A DNA stretch of 57,230 nucleotides from Acinetobacter calcoaceticus (GCF_004345325.1 NZ_SLVJ01000024.1:1-57230); one strand, 5' to 3'; numbered from the stretch's first letter, positions 17,948 through 27,161 are shown. The notes: generated by a model from the letters alone, not told the origin. A program made the numbers and translations.

Positions 17948-19357
17948 ATGTTAAATCAGATGATTTATGCGGGTAAAACCGTTGCTGGGCAAGGCATTGA
18001 GTTTGAGGTTTTAAATCCAGCCACGGAGACAACAATAACGGCGTGTAAATCGGCGAGTCGCGAACAAGTGGATATTGCTGTGGCGGCGGCAAAACAGGCA
18101 TTTTCGACTTGGCAACATACTGCAGATAGCTCAGTCAAAGCGATGTTGGAGGCTATTGCTGCGGATATCGCGAAAGAGCGCAGCGAAATTGCTCGACTGA
18201 TTAGCCTTGAACAGGGGAAACCCTTGGCGATGGCTGAGATGGAAGTTGATATGGGGTTGTATTGGTTACAGGTGACCAATAATCTTGAAATTCCTGTGCT
18301 TGAAGAACGTGATCCCATGGGGAAAACCATGCAGGTTTTTCATCGACCATTGGGCGTGGTTGCATCAATCACCCCATGGAATTGGCCCTTTATGATTGCG
18401 ATTTGGCATATCATTCCAGCCTTAAAAGCAAAAAACTGTGTCATTAATAAACCATCTGAATACACACCATTAAGCACGATTTACTTGATTGAGATCATCA
18501 ATCGGCATCTGCCTGCTGGCGTGTGTAATGTGTTATTGGGTGCTGGGGAGGTTGGTGCTGCATTGAGCAGTCATGTCGATGTGGAGAAAGTAACTTTTAC
18601 CGGTTCTACACCTGTTGGCCAGCAAATCTTGGCGGCATCCGTGGACACATTGCGCTCGGTGGTGCTTGAACTGGGGGGCAATGACGCAGCAATCGTTTGT
18701 GATGATGTCGATGTTGAAAGTGTTGCAGAAAAAATCTTCATGGGGGCATTTTTAAATGCAGGGCAAACCTGTGCATGTATCAAGCGTTTATATGTACATG
18801 AAAATATTTATGATGCATTGCTACAGAAGTTGGCTGCGATCGCGGATCAACAAGTGCTTGGCAATGGGTTGGATACAGGCACCACGATGGGACCGCTGCA
18901 AAATGTCAAACAATACACCAAAGTAAAAAATTTGATTGCAGAAGCACTCGAACAAGGCGCAAGCATCGCCAATCAAAAGTTAAACGCTGTGCCTGCGCAG
19001 GGGTATTTTATCGCACCAACCATTTTAACCAATGTTGCGGCAGACAGTGCCATCTTTGCAACCGAGCAATTTGGTCCAGTCCTGCCCGTGGTGAAGTTTT
19101 CAAATTTAGAAGAAGTCATTCAACAGGCAAACCAGTTGGCTTATGGTTTAGGCGGCTCAATCTGGAGCTCAGATTTGAATAAAGCGCAGCAAGCAGCCGC
19201 TCAGATGCAGACGGGATCGGTGTGGATCAATAGTCATGCCGATGTTTCACCCTTTGCTGCATTTGGGGGCTGGAAAATGTCGGGGCTTGGCTATTCATTT
19301 GGTCTAGATGGTTTATTGCTGTTTACCCGTAAGCAGGCGATTCACTTTAGTGTGTAA
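17948..19357 (+). CDS. NAD(P)-dependent aldehyde dehydrogenase
   Basis: 469 residues. Full ALDH fold: NAD-binding TPWNWPFMIAIW, GSTPVGQQI, general base in LELGGND, catalytic cysteine in NAGQTCACIKR, and a PFAAFGGWKMSG C-terminus. The overall look is of the aldehyde/succinate-semialdehyde dehydrogenase group that oxidises small aldehydes; the true substrate is not determined. AAGGAAG is 9 bases before the ATG. Its partners are the DUF1330 gene downstream and the divergent MHS transporter. Confidence 0.9.
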   Translation: MLNQMIYAGKTVAGQGIEFEVLNPATETTITACKSASREQVDIAVAAAKQAFSTWQHTADSSVKAMLEAIAADIAKERSEIARLISLEQGKPLAMAEMEVDMGLYWLQVTNNLEIPVLEERDPMGKTMQVFHRPLGVVASITPWNWPFMIAIWHIIPALKAKNCVINKPSEYTPLSTIYLIEIINRHLPAGVCNVLLGAGEVGAALSSHVDVEKVTFTGSTPVGQQILAASVDTLRSVVLELGGNDAAIVCDDVDVESVAEKIFMGAFLNAGQTCACIKRLYVHENIYDALLQKLAAIADQQVLGNGLDTGTTMGPLQNVKQYTKVKNLIAEALEQGASIANQKLNAVPAQGYFIAPTILTNVAADSAIFATEQFGPVLPVVKFSNLEEVIQQANQLAYGLGGSIWSSDLNKAQQAAAQMQTGSVWINSHADVSPFAAFGGWKMSGLGYSFGLDGLLLFTRKQAIHFSV

Positions 19358-19466
19358 ATCATTTGCTCATCTTCAATTCAGGTGAGCATTTCAATATCAG
19401 AATGACTGCATAGCACACGATTTCAGCGTGCATGCAGTTCGCTGCAATCAGGAGGATGTGATTAAA

Positions 19467-19757
19467 ATGAGTGCATATATTATATTGATTCGCAAGGCAT
19501 TAACCGATGCGGGGGAAATGAAGCGTTATCAAAAGTTGGCGCGGCAAGCCAGCCTCGGGCATCAGGTTGAACCCATCGTATTTTATGGTGAGGTTGAAGC
19601 TTTGGAAAATTGTGAAACAGATGGTGTTGCGATTTTAAAATTTCCAGATATGCAACAAGCCCGTGATTGGTATCACAACGAAGAATATCAGCAAGCCAAA
19701 CAACATCGTCATTTGTCAGGAGAATATCAGGTGATTCTCACGGCTGGCCTAGATTAA
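19467..19757 (+). CDS. DUF1330 family protein
   Basis: 96 residues from the ATG at 19467, which has AGGAGG 11 bases upstream; the frame is open back to 19428 but that start lacks a ribosome site. The sequence MSAYIILIRKALTD... EVEALENCETDGVAILKFPDMQQARDWYHNEEYQQAK is typical of DUF1330, a dimeric alpha/beta-barrel family of unknown function often found beside catabolic genes. Confidence 0.85.
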   Translation: MSAYIILIRKALTDAGEMKRYQKLARQASLGHQVEPIVFYGEVEALENCETDGVAILKFPDMQQARDWYHNEEYQQAKQHRHLSGEYQVILTAGLD

Positions 19758-20070
19758 GCTATACATCAAGTTTGTTTAGTGTTTACATCGATTAAGTATG
19801 ATTAGAATGCGTAATGCATTCATAGGCGACTGGAGGTTCTAACTCGACACTAGAGCTAGACGCTATGCAATGACGAAAAAGAACAGCAAATTTTAACGAC
19901 CAGTGCGAAATTCTCCATCTAAAATCTTTCTTGCGAAGTAGTGCTTCTCAGATGGGGATGGATCAATCGAATTGTTACCGTCTTTAGGTTGAGCGCAAGG
20001 CTTGAGATGGGTCCCCCATACTTGCTTAACTAGGGCGAAGACTGCACGATATTTGATTAAATTTGAACCC
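19758..20070 (+). other. possible small-RNA region ending at a strong terminator
   Basis: No protein gene is supported here; a 63-codon frame at 20002-20193 runs through the terminator hairpin and has no ribosome site. The stretch contains an internal hairpin (CCATCT about 19916 with AGATGG about 19951, enclosing GAAG/CTTC) and ends at the terminator at 20071, so a non-coding transcript of unknown start is possible. Confidence 0.3.
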
Positions 20071-20114
20071 AAGATAGACTGCTACGATGTCAACGTGGCG
20101 GTCTATCTTTTTAT
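20071..20114 (+). terminator. strong rho-independent terminator with no obvious gene upstream
   Basis: 16-bp stem: AAGATAGAC (20071-20079) pairs with GTCTATCTT (20101-20109), and the inner TGCTACG / CGTGGCG pair with wobbles around loop ATGTCAA, followed by TTTTAT. The nearest upstream gene ends more than 300 bp away. The hairpin top (20082-20096) is an exact reverse complement of 15 bases of the tRNA-Val anticodon arm at 21282-21296. Confidence 0.7.
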
Positions 20115-20527
20115 GGATAAAAACTGTCGCCTCTATCGCCATTCTCTCCATCCAAGCGGATTAAACCCTAAGCAGATAACCAAAATAATATAAGTTTAAT
20201 CTTAAACTTTTTAATTAAAACTTTTATAAAATCCTTTATTTAGCCTTGTGTAGATGCTATTTAAATAAATTAAAGCATTGTGTTGAAGGATCAAAAAGTA
20301 AATAATACACAAACCAAACCTCTAATAAAGAACCATGAAGTTAAAGTGTCTGTACTGGGGGTACGATGCAATATGGAGGCTAGAGCATGGAGCATAGATC
20401 AATGACTAGAAGCATGTATTTACTAAGAAATTACAAGATTTGTGTTTCTTCAAACAAAAACAGATGCTGATGCAGAATCAGATATCACTAATATTTTAAA
20501 TTTAATCACTTAGGAATGGTGAAGATC
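20115..20527. other. AT-rich intergenic stretch
   Basis: About 410 bp with no supported gene, leading to the Sel1-repeat gene. Nothing else recognised. Confidence 0.3.
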
Positions 20528-21118
20528 ATGGGCAATACAGACGTGGTGTATTCAAATGCCTTACAAACCAAGGCTGAAAATGGTGATCCAGAAGCGCAAT
20601 TGCAACTTGCTGAAGCTTATATATTTGGCAATGGTATTACAGAGAATGCAGAACAGGCAGAGATCTGGGCATTGAAAGCAGCAGAACAGGATTATGCCGC
20701 AGCGATGTTTTTTCTCGCTGAAGGATATGAAACAGAAGCAATGACCTGTTCCGATGAAAATAAAGCAGCTGCTAAATTGTGTTATCAAAAAGCAGCACAT
20801 TGGTTTCAAAAAGCGGTAGATCAGCAGCATGTTGAGGCCATGTTGAGTCTTTCAGACCTATATGAAGATGGGGAAGGCGTAGCAAGGGATTTAAGTAAGG
20901 CGTTTCAATTGCGTGAACAAGCGGCACAACTGGGTTTGGCCATAGCCATGAATAAACTGCGTTATTGTTATGAGAAGGGCATTGGAGTCGAGGCCGATCT
21001 TGGCAAAGCGGCCTATTGGGAAGATATGTTTCAACAACATAAGGAGAAATCTCCACCTACAGATCAGATTGTTGAACTGATTCGAGACTGGGAGGCGATC
21101 CAAAAAAGAAGACAATAA
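20528..21118 (+). CDS. Sel1-repeat (TPR-like) protein
   Basis: 196 residues from the ATG at 20528; AGGA lies 13 bases upstream, while the in-frame ATG at 20516 is only one base from it. Sel1-like 36-residue helical repeats are visible: AENGDPEAQLQLAEAYIFGNGI, AAEQDYAAAMFFLAEGYE, AVDQQHVEAMLSLSDLYEDGEGV and AAQLGLAIAMNKLRYCYEKGIGV. No signal peptide, so cytoplasmic. Such proteins are scaffolds; the partner is unknown. Confidence 0.85.
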   Translation: MGNTDVVYSNALQTKAENGDPEAQLQLAEAYIFGNGITENAEQAEIWALKAAEQDYAAAMFFLAEGYETEAMTCSDENKAAAKLCYQKAAHWFQKAVDQQHVEAMLSLSDLYEDGEGVARDLSKAFQLREQAAQLGLAIAMNKLRYCYEKGIGVEADLGKAAYWEDMFQQHKEKSPPTDQIVELIRDWEAIQKRRQ

Positions 21119-21252
21119 AGTGAATAATGCGATAAATTTTAAGGGGTTGATTTAAAAATATACGAGCTTTGTTTAAAGATTGGTCGTGTGATCAAAATTA
21201 TAAGAAAAAGGCTTGTCAGATCAATTAAAAGTTACTATTATGCATCCCACTT

Positions 21253-21314
<62 letters not shown>

Positions 21315-21329
<15 letters not shown>

Positions 21330-21421
21330 AATATGTCAAATCATATAAACTCGTTTAGTCTTATATGAATATCAAAGCCCTGAATCTTAACGATTTAGGG
21401 CTTTTTTATTGCCTTGTATAA
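21315..21421. repeat. attL: 107-bp attachment-site repeat, tRNA-proximal copy
   Basis: Identical base for base to 27862-27968. It begins inside the tRNA-Val 3' end (TGGTCATGCCTACCA) and runs through the tRNA terminator to TTGTATAA. Flanks differ immediately outside (C versus T on the left, C versus A on the right). Confidence 0.95.
21374..21407 (+). terminator. tRNA-Val terminator, carried within the att repeat
   Basis: AAAGCCCTGAATC pairs with GATTTAGGGCTTT (one G-T pair) around loop TTAAC, followed by T6. A second identical copy is at 27921-27954 in the distal repeat, so the element brings its own terminator and keeps the tRNA transcript insulated after integration. Confidence 0.9.
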
Positions 21422-21452
21422 CACTACATAAACCTATATAGCACACTAATTT

Positions 21453-21474
21453 TTGTACACTGTGGTGTACACTA
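21453..21474. promoter_or_regulatory. TGTACAC-type dyad upstream of integrase
   Basis: TTGTACACTGTGGTGTACAC plus TA, an inverted pair of TGTACAC/GTGTACA. A near-identical copy sits at 27783-27804, inside the other end of the element, and another half site GTGTACA is at 21493-21499. Candidate arm-type integrase or excisionase sites, or an operator controlling int. Confidence 0.55.
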
Positions 21475-21509
21475 GAGGAATAACTGAACTCAGTGTACAT
21501 GGTGGGTTT

Positions 21510-22715
21510 ATGAAAAGGAATGCGATTAAGAAGCGACCTTTGTCTGAAACGGTCTTAGACGGTTTAGAGCCTGAAGCTAAAGAATATCGAGAGCTGGACG
21601 GCAATGGCTTATACTTTCGTGTACAAGCCAATGGCAAAAAGGCATGGTTGTTCAGATATAAAAAAGATGATGGTAAATGGTCATGGTTAGGCCTTGGCAC
21701 TTATCCAACAGTAAAAGGGGCTATGGCTCGTAAGAATGCAGCAGACTTTGCCGAGCAGATCAGTAGAGGCGATGCGATTCAATCCAAGTCAGTCATAAAA
21801 CAAAAAGTCAGCAATGAATTAAACGCTCAATTCAAAACGCTGATGTACGACTGGCTCAATACTAAAAAACCAAATTGGGGTGAAGATACTTTCGATAAGG
21901 CGATTAAATCTATTGATCGGCACATCATACCCAAGTTTGGCATGCGGGATTTTGCAAGCATATCGCCTAAAGAATGGTTCGACTTCTTTCAAGGTCTACA
22001 GCGTGATCTAGGTATTTTCACCCAAGTAGAGAAACTTACTTCTTACTGTCGCAACTCTTATGACTGGGCAAAGTTTCAAGAGAGAATCAGTTTTAATCCG
22101 CTAGAAGGTATCACCAAGCATTTAGATAAAAACCAAGGTGGCAATATGAAGTTTGTGGAAATGCACGAGCTTCCAGCTTTGATCCATTCGATTAGATGCT
22201 ACCCCAAAAGAAATATGGCGATAGGCTTGGAATTATTCGCCTTGCTTTTTCCTAGACCTGTTGAACTTCGCTATGCCACATGGGATCAATTCGACTTGGA
22301 CAAAGCCGTATGGATTAAGCCAGCCGAGATCATGAAAAAAGATATTGCCCATGCAGTGCCTTTACCACGTCAAGCAGTCGAATTATTAAAAGAGCTAGAA
22401 CAATATAGAACTGAATCAAACTTATTGTTTGCTGGTCGTGGCAGTTTAACCGAGCCTGTATCTGACAATACCTTTAATCAGGCACTCAATAGGCTTGGTT
22501 ACCAAGGCCGACAAAATCCACACGGTTTTAGGCATATTGCTAGCACGGCGCTAAACAACAAATACAGTGACAAGGAACAGGTAGTAGAAGCGACACTGGC
22601 GCACATGAAAAAAGGTGTTAAAGGTGTTTACGATAAAGGCGCACACTATGATGAACGTATCGGCATGATGCAATGGTGGGCAGATGAGATTGATAGGATG
22701 ATTGGTAATGAGTAA
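21510..22715 (+). CDS. int: tyrosine recombinase (P4-type integrase)
   Basis: 401 residues from the ATG at 21510; the frame is open to a TTG at 21453, but that lies in the dyad and would add an atypical 19 residues. The N-terminal DUF4102-type arm-binding domain (GNGLYFRVQANGKKAWLFRYK) and central SAM-like core-binding domain precede the catalytic domain. Visible catalytic elements are the Arg in FPRPVELRYATWDQ, HGFRHIAST and the tyrosine in VKGVYDKGAHYDER before the family tail MMQWWADEID. It should integrate the element at tRNA-Val. The 3' end overlaps the next gene by 8 bp. Confidence 0.95.
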   Translation: MKRNAIKKRPLSETVLDGLEPEAKEYRELDGNGLYFRVQANGKKAWLFRYKKDDGKWSWLGLGTYPTVKGAMARKNAADFAEQISRGDAIQSKSVIKQKVSNELNAQFKTLMYDWLNTKKPNWGEDTFDKAIKSIDRHIIPKFGMRDFASISPKEWFDFFQGLQRDLGIFTQVEKLTSYCRNSYDWAKFQERISFNPLEGITKHLDKNQGGNMKFVEMHELPALIHSIRCYPKRNMAIGLELFALLFPRPVELRYATWDQFDLDKAVWIKPAEIMKKDIAHAVPLPRQAVELLKELEQYRTESNLLFAGRGSLTEPVSDNTFNQALNRLGYQGRQNPHGFRHIASTALNNKYSDKEQVVEATLAHMKKGVKGVYDKGAHYDERIGMMQWWADEIDRMIGNE

Positions 22716-23190
22716 AGACTGGATGTTTAATGGATTTATTTGCGGTGATAATTCAAAAGATGAAGAGATACGAGTATCTAAAAATCAAGGCAAATTCATG
22801 ATTAAAATTGCAGAAAAAATAAGAAATAATGAGCCCTTAAATGAAATGGAAAAAGAGTGGGCTTCTGGTGTCTTGGAGGCTAGAGGTAAGGATCAGATAG
22901 TTAATGCTGTAAAATATATTTCAAAGGAAAAAAATGGTGCTCCAGCAGACCCTAGAAGATACGAAGCAGTTTTAGGTTACTACTGTAACCTGAAAGTTTT
23001 AACTGTAAAAAAAAGAGCTATTGATTTGGTCTGTTATGGTTATGTTGACATCACCCCAGATAATCTGAAAAGTTGGATAAAACAAGAGCAAGAAGCTGGT
23101 AGTCCAATTAAAAAGCAAGTAGATAATATGATTATTCAAAACCCAGAAGCTATAAAACGTAATTATGAAAAAATGAAAGAAAAAAAGTAA
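22708..23190 (+). CDS. unknown protein translationally coupled to integrase
   Basis: 160 residues. The ATG at 22708 lies inside the end of int (8-bp overlap), which implies coupled expression. The product is highly charged and Lys-rich with no signal peptide or membrane segment; a central RYEAVLGYYCNLKVLTVKKRAIDLV stretch is its most hydrophobic part. No family recognised. Position suggests a recombination accessory factor or cargo. At 160 residues it is too long for a standard excisionase. Base composition is more AT-rich than int. Confidence 0.7.
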   Translation: MSKDWMFNGFICGDNSKDEEIRVSKNQGKFMIKIAEKIRNNEPLNEMEKEWASGVLEARGKDQIVNAVKYISKEKNGAPADPRRYEAVLGYYCNLKVLTVKKRAIDLVCYGYVDITPDNLKSWIKQEQEAGSPIKKQVDNMIIQNPEAIKRNYEKMKEKK

Positions 23191-23270
23191 AAAAAGTTTT
23201 TCCCTATTTTCTGATTCGCTCATGTGAATAATTAGGTACATCCCAAGTAAATACAAAAGGATGTATTTAA

Positions 23271-23483
23271 ATGCTTAAAAAGTTTAATGATGTTGGTGTC
23301 CTACGCAGTAGTACTCGTCATAGTTTACTGAAGTTGACTGCAAAAGATACAAAGCCCAATCAGACGAGCAACACTATTTTGATATATATAGGGTCTCCTC
23401 GTAACTCACTTTTAGCATCACTCTATCTAATCGTGAAAATTGCCAGCCTCATTATTGAAATCGTGCAAATGTGCTTTTTTTAG
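23271..23483 (+). CDS. possible small protein with hydrophobic C-terminus
   Basis: 70 codons, ATG at 23271 with AAAAGGA about 12 bases upstream. The C-terminal about 25 residues (LLASLYLIVKIASLIIEIVQMCFF) could be a membrane segment. The N-terminal half is polar. No homology recognised; it may be a chance frame. It lies between the int operon and the conserved leader at 23590. Confidence 0.3.
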   Translation: MLKKFNDVGVLRSSTRHSLLKLTAKDTKPNQTSNTILIYIGSPRNSLLASLYLIVKIASLIIEIVQMCFF

Positions 23484-23589
23484 GTTTATGGCTGTCGAGC
23501 AAGAGATCACCAAGCTTACATAGATCATGACCTGAAACATGATTCAAGCCTATATCTTCAGATATGAACCAAGAGCGTTTGTATTCGAG

Positions 23590-23673
23590 TTGCTAAGTCT
23601 AGGGTAGCTCCCGAAAGTCGAATACCCAATTCGATTGGCTTAGCTTCGTTTTGGGGTGCTGTGGGAGGCAAGT
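23590..23673 (+). promoter_or_regulatory. conserved structured leader, copy 1
   Basis: 84-bp segment directly before the start at 23674, repeated at 30244-30326 with about 80% identity by eye. GCTAAGTC (23592-23599) can pair with GGCTTAGC (23637-23644), enclosing GGGTA (23602-23606) with TACCC (23623-23627). It ends in the ribosome site GTGGGAGG. The copy 2 stem keeps 7 of 8 pairs. Likely an mRNA leader or protein-binding site that controls the following gene. Confidence 0.6.
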
Positions 23674-24606
23674 ATGCCAACATTATTTTCATTAAAAGAA
23701 CTGATAGCCGCTTCTGGGAATATGCTCAGTATCCATACAATTAAGGATTATTGCAGACGTGGTGAACTACATCCATGTATCTATTTTGAAGGTAATATTG
23801 TTTGCATCTATCATAGATACTATGAAAATATCGAGGATAAACGTGAAGCAGGTGTTCATTCAGATAATGTTAGTTGGTCTAAAATATTCAAAGGATATTT
23901 ATCTGCCTCTAACTTTATAGATTATCTTGATTGTCAAGACTCCAATGCATGTGGCGTTTTTTATAATGTTGAAAAAATTATTGAATGCATAGTTCCTCGC
24001 AATGAAGTTCCTACACTAAAACCAAATGAATCCTTAAGAGCTTTCCCGCCTAACATTGATGATGGCCTAAGGGAGATACGCTGGCTAAACGAATCTTATG
24101 GCTTTGAAGGCAATAATTTTCGAGCAGCGGATATTTTGTTTCATAATTCAGAAGTTAATGTCTTTTTAAAAACTTTCAACGAATCAAATCTGATGGCTTC
24201 TTTTGATTCTACTAATTTTGAAGATCCTTTATCGGAAATTAACTATTTAAGATGTAAAGTTGCTCAGCAAGAAGCTGAAATTGAAAAATTAAAATCAGCT
24301 AACAATGATGTCTTTGAAAATACTAAAAATATATCAGACGACAAGATCAATTTTACTGGTTTGGGTGAGTATTCAACTCCTACGTTGGAAGCAATTAAAG
24401 GCGTGATTCGAGAATTTTGGCTACCATATAATCCAGAAATAGATATCCCTCCAAAACAAAATACGGTAATGGATTGGATTGCAATTAATTACCCGGAATT
24501 TTCGAAATATGACAGTATCAGAAGATCTATCGATAAAATTTGCCGTCACCCCAAAGCAAAAATTGGGGGGAGAAAGAAGTTTCAGCAGAAAAAACTAATA
24601 GTGTAA
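23674..24606 (+). CDS. unknown protein with HTH-like N-terminus and coiled coil
   Basis: 310 residues from the ATG at 23674, which has GGGAGG 5 bases upstream; an in-frame start at 23656 lies within the leader. The N-terminus (LFSLKELIAASGNMLSIHTIKDYCRRGELHPCIYF) resembles a MerR/HTH-17-type DNA-binding start. Residues about 190-215 (LRCKVAQQEAEIEKLKSAN) are a short coiled coil. The C-terminal about 70 residues (TLEAIKGVIREFW ... SIRRSIDKICRHPKA) look like a helical DNA-binding domain. No family is recognised. It occupies the same slot, behind the same leader, as the protein at 30327. Confidence 0.75.
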   Translation: MPTLFSLKELIAASGNMLSIHTIKDYCRRGELHPCIYFEGNIVCIYHRYYENIEDKREAGVHSDNVSWSKIFKGYLSASNFIDYLDCQDSNACGVFYNVEKIIECIVPRNEVPTLKPNESLRAFPPNIDDGLREIRWLNESYGFEGNNFRAADILFHNSEVNVFLKTFNESNLMASFDSTNFEDPLSEINYLRCKVAQQEAEIEKLKSANNDVFENTKNISDDKINFTGLGEYSTPTLEAIKGVIREFWLPYNPEIDIPPKQNTVMDWIAINYPEFSKYDSIRRSIDKICRHPKAKIGGRKKFQQKKLIV

Positions 24607-24737
24607 ACTAAATAAAATCAAATGGTTGTTTTGGGGTGATGGCAAAAAAATGCTATGCCGGCACACCTTTAGTTATTCCTTACCCCAATATATATTTGTT
24701 TTTATAGCCTCATAAACCAACATACGAGGCAGTACAC
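24607..24737 (+). other. intergenic hairpin before the AlpA-like gene
   Basis: TTGGGGT (24631-24637) can pair with ACCCCAA (24682-24688) across a 44-base loop that itself contains GGC/GCC. It follows the stop at 24606 and precedes the AlpA-like gene; a terminator or operator is possible but unproven. Confidence 0.3.
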
Positions 24738-24947
24738 ATGCAACCGATCCGAGTTACCTATAATCAAACTTGTGAGCTATTAAGCATTAAGCGTAATGCT
24801 CTGCGTGAACTCACTCTAAAAGATCCCTCATTTCCGAAACCATATAAAACAGGCGATTCACGTCAAGCCGCAGTGTACTTTGATTATCAAGACTTAGTGA
24901 ACTGGCACAACAGCCATAAACAAAGCCTTGCAGCATTGAAGGCCTAA
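24738..24947 (+). CDS. AlpA-like prophage/element transcriptional regulator
   Basis: 69 residues, usual for AlpA-type proteins. HTH region TYNQTCELLSIKRNALRELTL followed by the family hallmark FPKPYKTGDSRQAAVYF and a C-terminal helix with LVNWHNSH. These small winged-helix proteins activate excision or replication genes of P4-like elements. It lies 3 bp before the primase gene, so the two are an operon. A paralogue, about 37 of 69 residues identical by eye, is at 31662. Confidence 0.85.
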   Translation: MQPIRVTYNQTCELLSIKRNALRELTLKDPSFPKPYKTGDSRQAAVYFDYQDLVNWHNSHKQSLAALKA

Positions 24948-24950
24948 GCA

Positions 24951-27161
24951 ATGAACGACATCTTCAATTGTACGACCCCGTTAGATAATGAAATAAAGGG
25001 GTTGGATCATTCCAACCCTGAGTTTAAAAGTCAATCTATAGAGTCCTCAGTACACTATGACCACAAGTACGTCATTCAGCTAGCGAATCTTTTAATGCCA
25101 AGCGATACGGCATATATAGAACATGAGCTAATACAACGTTTTGGTAGTCCTATGCTACCAATTCTTGTGGATCAAACAAATGTAGAAATAAATAATGGAG
25201 TTCAGTATAAAAACCCTTTAATCATGCCTATCTATAATGGAAAGTTAGAGCATGTTCAATGTGCTGTATTACAGAGTAACAAACCTGTATCCATCATCCC
25301 TGATGGGGCGGCCAGAGGCTTTAGCTACTATGGGGATCTGCAGAAAGATAAGCCTGTCATCATCACATATAGCCTAGAGGCATTCTTTAAGATTGCTCAA
25401 ACAGGTTACGCCGTGGCTTTAGTACTATTGCCTACGCTATGCAATGCTAAATTAACTGAACTCAATGTGTTTGATTTCGAGAAAATTCATTATGTCATTA
25501 ACCTACTTTCAAAGGCTGGCTATCAGCAGCTTTACATGCCTGTACGGCCTGAGCATATCAACCTAGCACCATTTAAAAAGATCGAGCAGAACACGGCGAT
25601 TAGGCTGCTTAATCAATATATAGAAATCACATTTGAGGATGTCACCAAAGAACATCTTATTGAGCTGCTTAAAGATGATGATTGCGAAGATGTAGCCGCT
25701 TTTTTAGATGAGTCTATTGCCATAGTCAATAAAGCTGAGTGGGGGGAGTTGCTACCATTGGCACAGAGCGATACAGCGATGAATAACCCTTACCCGATAC
25801 AAAGCTTGCCACCATTGGCTAGAGAGGCTGTTATTGCGATTTCAGAGCACGTACAAGCACCTATTTCGATGACCGCACAATGTGTCATTGGTGCAATGTC
25901 ACATATTGCTCAAGCGCATGTAAATGCACCCCATCCATTTAATGATCAAGGTGAGCCATGTGGTTTATATCTACTTACTGAGGGGCAAAGCGGAAGCCGA
26001 AAAAGCACAAGCCGAAATATGGCGGACAAGGCGATTATTCAGCATGAGCGTAAACAGTATGAACTATACCGCCGTGACCTTGAGCAATGGAAAAGCGGAC
26101 AGGCAGCATTAAATAAAAAAGACCGTGAGGCCTATGGTGCAGAGAATCCGCCACCAGATGACCCAAGCACCTTATACAGTGACATCACCTTTGAGTCTAT
26201 TGCTGGGCTTTATATTGACGGTATTTTGAATAATGCGTCTATTGCAAGTGATGAGGCTGGCCAGTTCTTTGGTGGTCATACCATGAAAGCAGATACACGT
26301 ACTCAGGCATTAGGGGGGTATGCAAAATTATTTGATGATGGCTTTGTAGAGCGTACCCGATCTAAGTCGAACTTAAATGGTAGTGGTCGGGCTTATGATA
26401 GGCGGCTTACTTTTAATTTACAGGGGCAGCGTGAGGTTTTATCCGAGGCACTTAAAGATCCTATATTGAGGGGACAAGGATTCTTGCCTAGATTCATTTT
26501 AACCAATCCTGAAAACCTCGCAGGCACACGCCTACAGGATGGAATCTATCAGGCTAAAAAAGCCAGTGATGATCATCGATTAATTGCCTATTGGGCGCGC
26601 TGTGATTATCTGCTCAATGATTGCCCACGAATGCAGGCGGGCAAAGTACTGCACAATGGGCGTTATGTAATTCCAATGGATGAGCAAGCCAGAATTATAG
26701 GTTTGGAGTTTTACAATATGATTGAAGAGCTACAAGCCAAAAGCAAACGTTATGAATACCTACAGGCCTTTGCCAGTCGTGCTAGTCAGTTGGCACGGCG
26801 CTTGGCGACTGTATTTGCTTATTTCGAGGGGTTACAGTGGATTGACGCAAAAACCCTAACTGGGGCGTGTGAGGTCGTTAAGCACTCATTAAATGAGTGG
26901 GCAAAGTATTCAGACATTGAGGTTAAAGCTGAGAGTGAGGCAGAGCGCTTAATCAAATGGCTGACTAAAAAATGTATGGCTCAAAAGGTGAACCAAATTC
27001 CTTATTCTTATATGCAGACTTCATGCCCTAGACCGATGCAAAAGAATGGAAAACTCTTAGAGATGATTATTCAGCAACTTGAAGATTCAAACTACATCAA
27101 AGTTGAGACAATCGGGAAGAAGCGCTTAGTTGTTTTAAATCCTTTAATACTAAAAAAGTGA
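24951..27161 (+). CDS. DUF3987 primase/helicase-like replication protein
   Basis: 736 residues. The N-terminal half (to about 270) resembles a primase/Toprim-like region (PLIMPIYNGKLEHVQCAVLQ ... VIITYSLEAFFKI), apparently diverged. The DUF3987 domain follows with a Walker A motif EGQSGSRKST and a Walker B-like ASDEAGQFF, then QGFLPRFILTNPE. The C-terminus is a small winged-helix-like tail (IPYSYMQTSCPRPMQKNGKLLEMI). Expected role: initiation of element replication, in the manner of the P4 alpha protein. The GACTAA repeat cluster starts on its stop codon, consistent with a linked origin. Confidence 0.85.
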   Translation: MNDIFNCTTPLDNEIKGLDHSNPEFKSQSIESSVHYDHKYVIQLANLLMPSDTAYIEHELIQRFGSPMLPILVDQTNVEINNGVQYKNPLIMPIYNGKLEHVQCAVLQSNKPVSIIPDGAARGFSYYGDLQKDKPVIITYSLEAFFKIAQTGYAVALVLLPTLCNAKLTELNVFDFEKIHYVINLLSKAGYQQLYMPVRPEHINLAPFKKIEQNTAIRLLNQYIEITFEDVTKEHLIELLKDDDCEDVAAFLDESIAIVNKAEWGELLPLAQSDTAMNNPYPIQSLPPLAREAVIAISEHVQAPISMTAQCVIGAMSHIAQAHVNAPHPFNDQGEPCGLYLLTEGQSGSRKSTSRNMADKAIIQHERKQYELYRRDLEQWKSGQAALNKKDREAYGAENPPPDDPSTLYSDITFESIAGLYIDGILNNASIASDEAGQFFGGHTMKADTRTQALGGYAKLFDDGFVERTRSKSNLNGSGRAYDRRLTFNLQGQREVLSEALKDPILRGQGFLPRFILTNPENLAGTRLQDGIYQAKKASDDHRLIAYWARCDYLLNDCPRMQAGKVLHNGRYVIPMDEQARIIGLEFYNMIEELQAKSKRYEYLQAFASRASQLARRLATVFAYFEGLQWIDAKTLTGACEVVKHSLNEWAKYSDIEVKAESEAERLIKWLTKKCMAQKVNQIPYSYMQTSCPRPMQKNGKLLEMIIQQLEDSNYIKVETIGKKRLVVLNPLILKK

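Noticed and set aside
20002..20193. 63-codon open frame
   Set aside because: Runs through a strong terminator hairpin, no ribosome site, no recognisable protein character.
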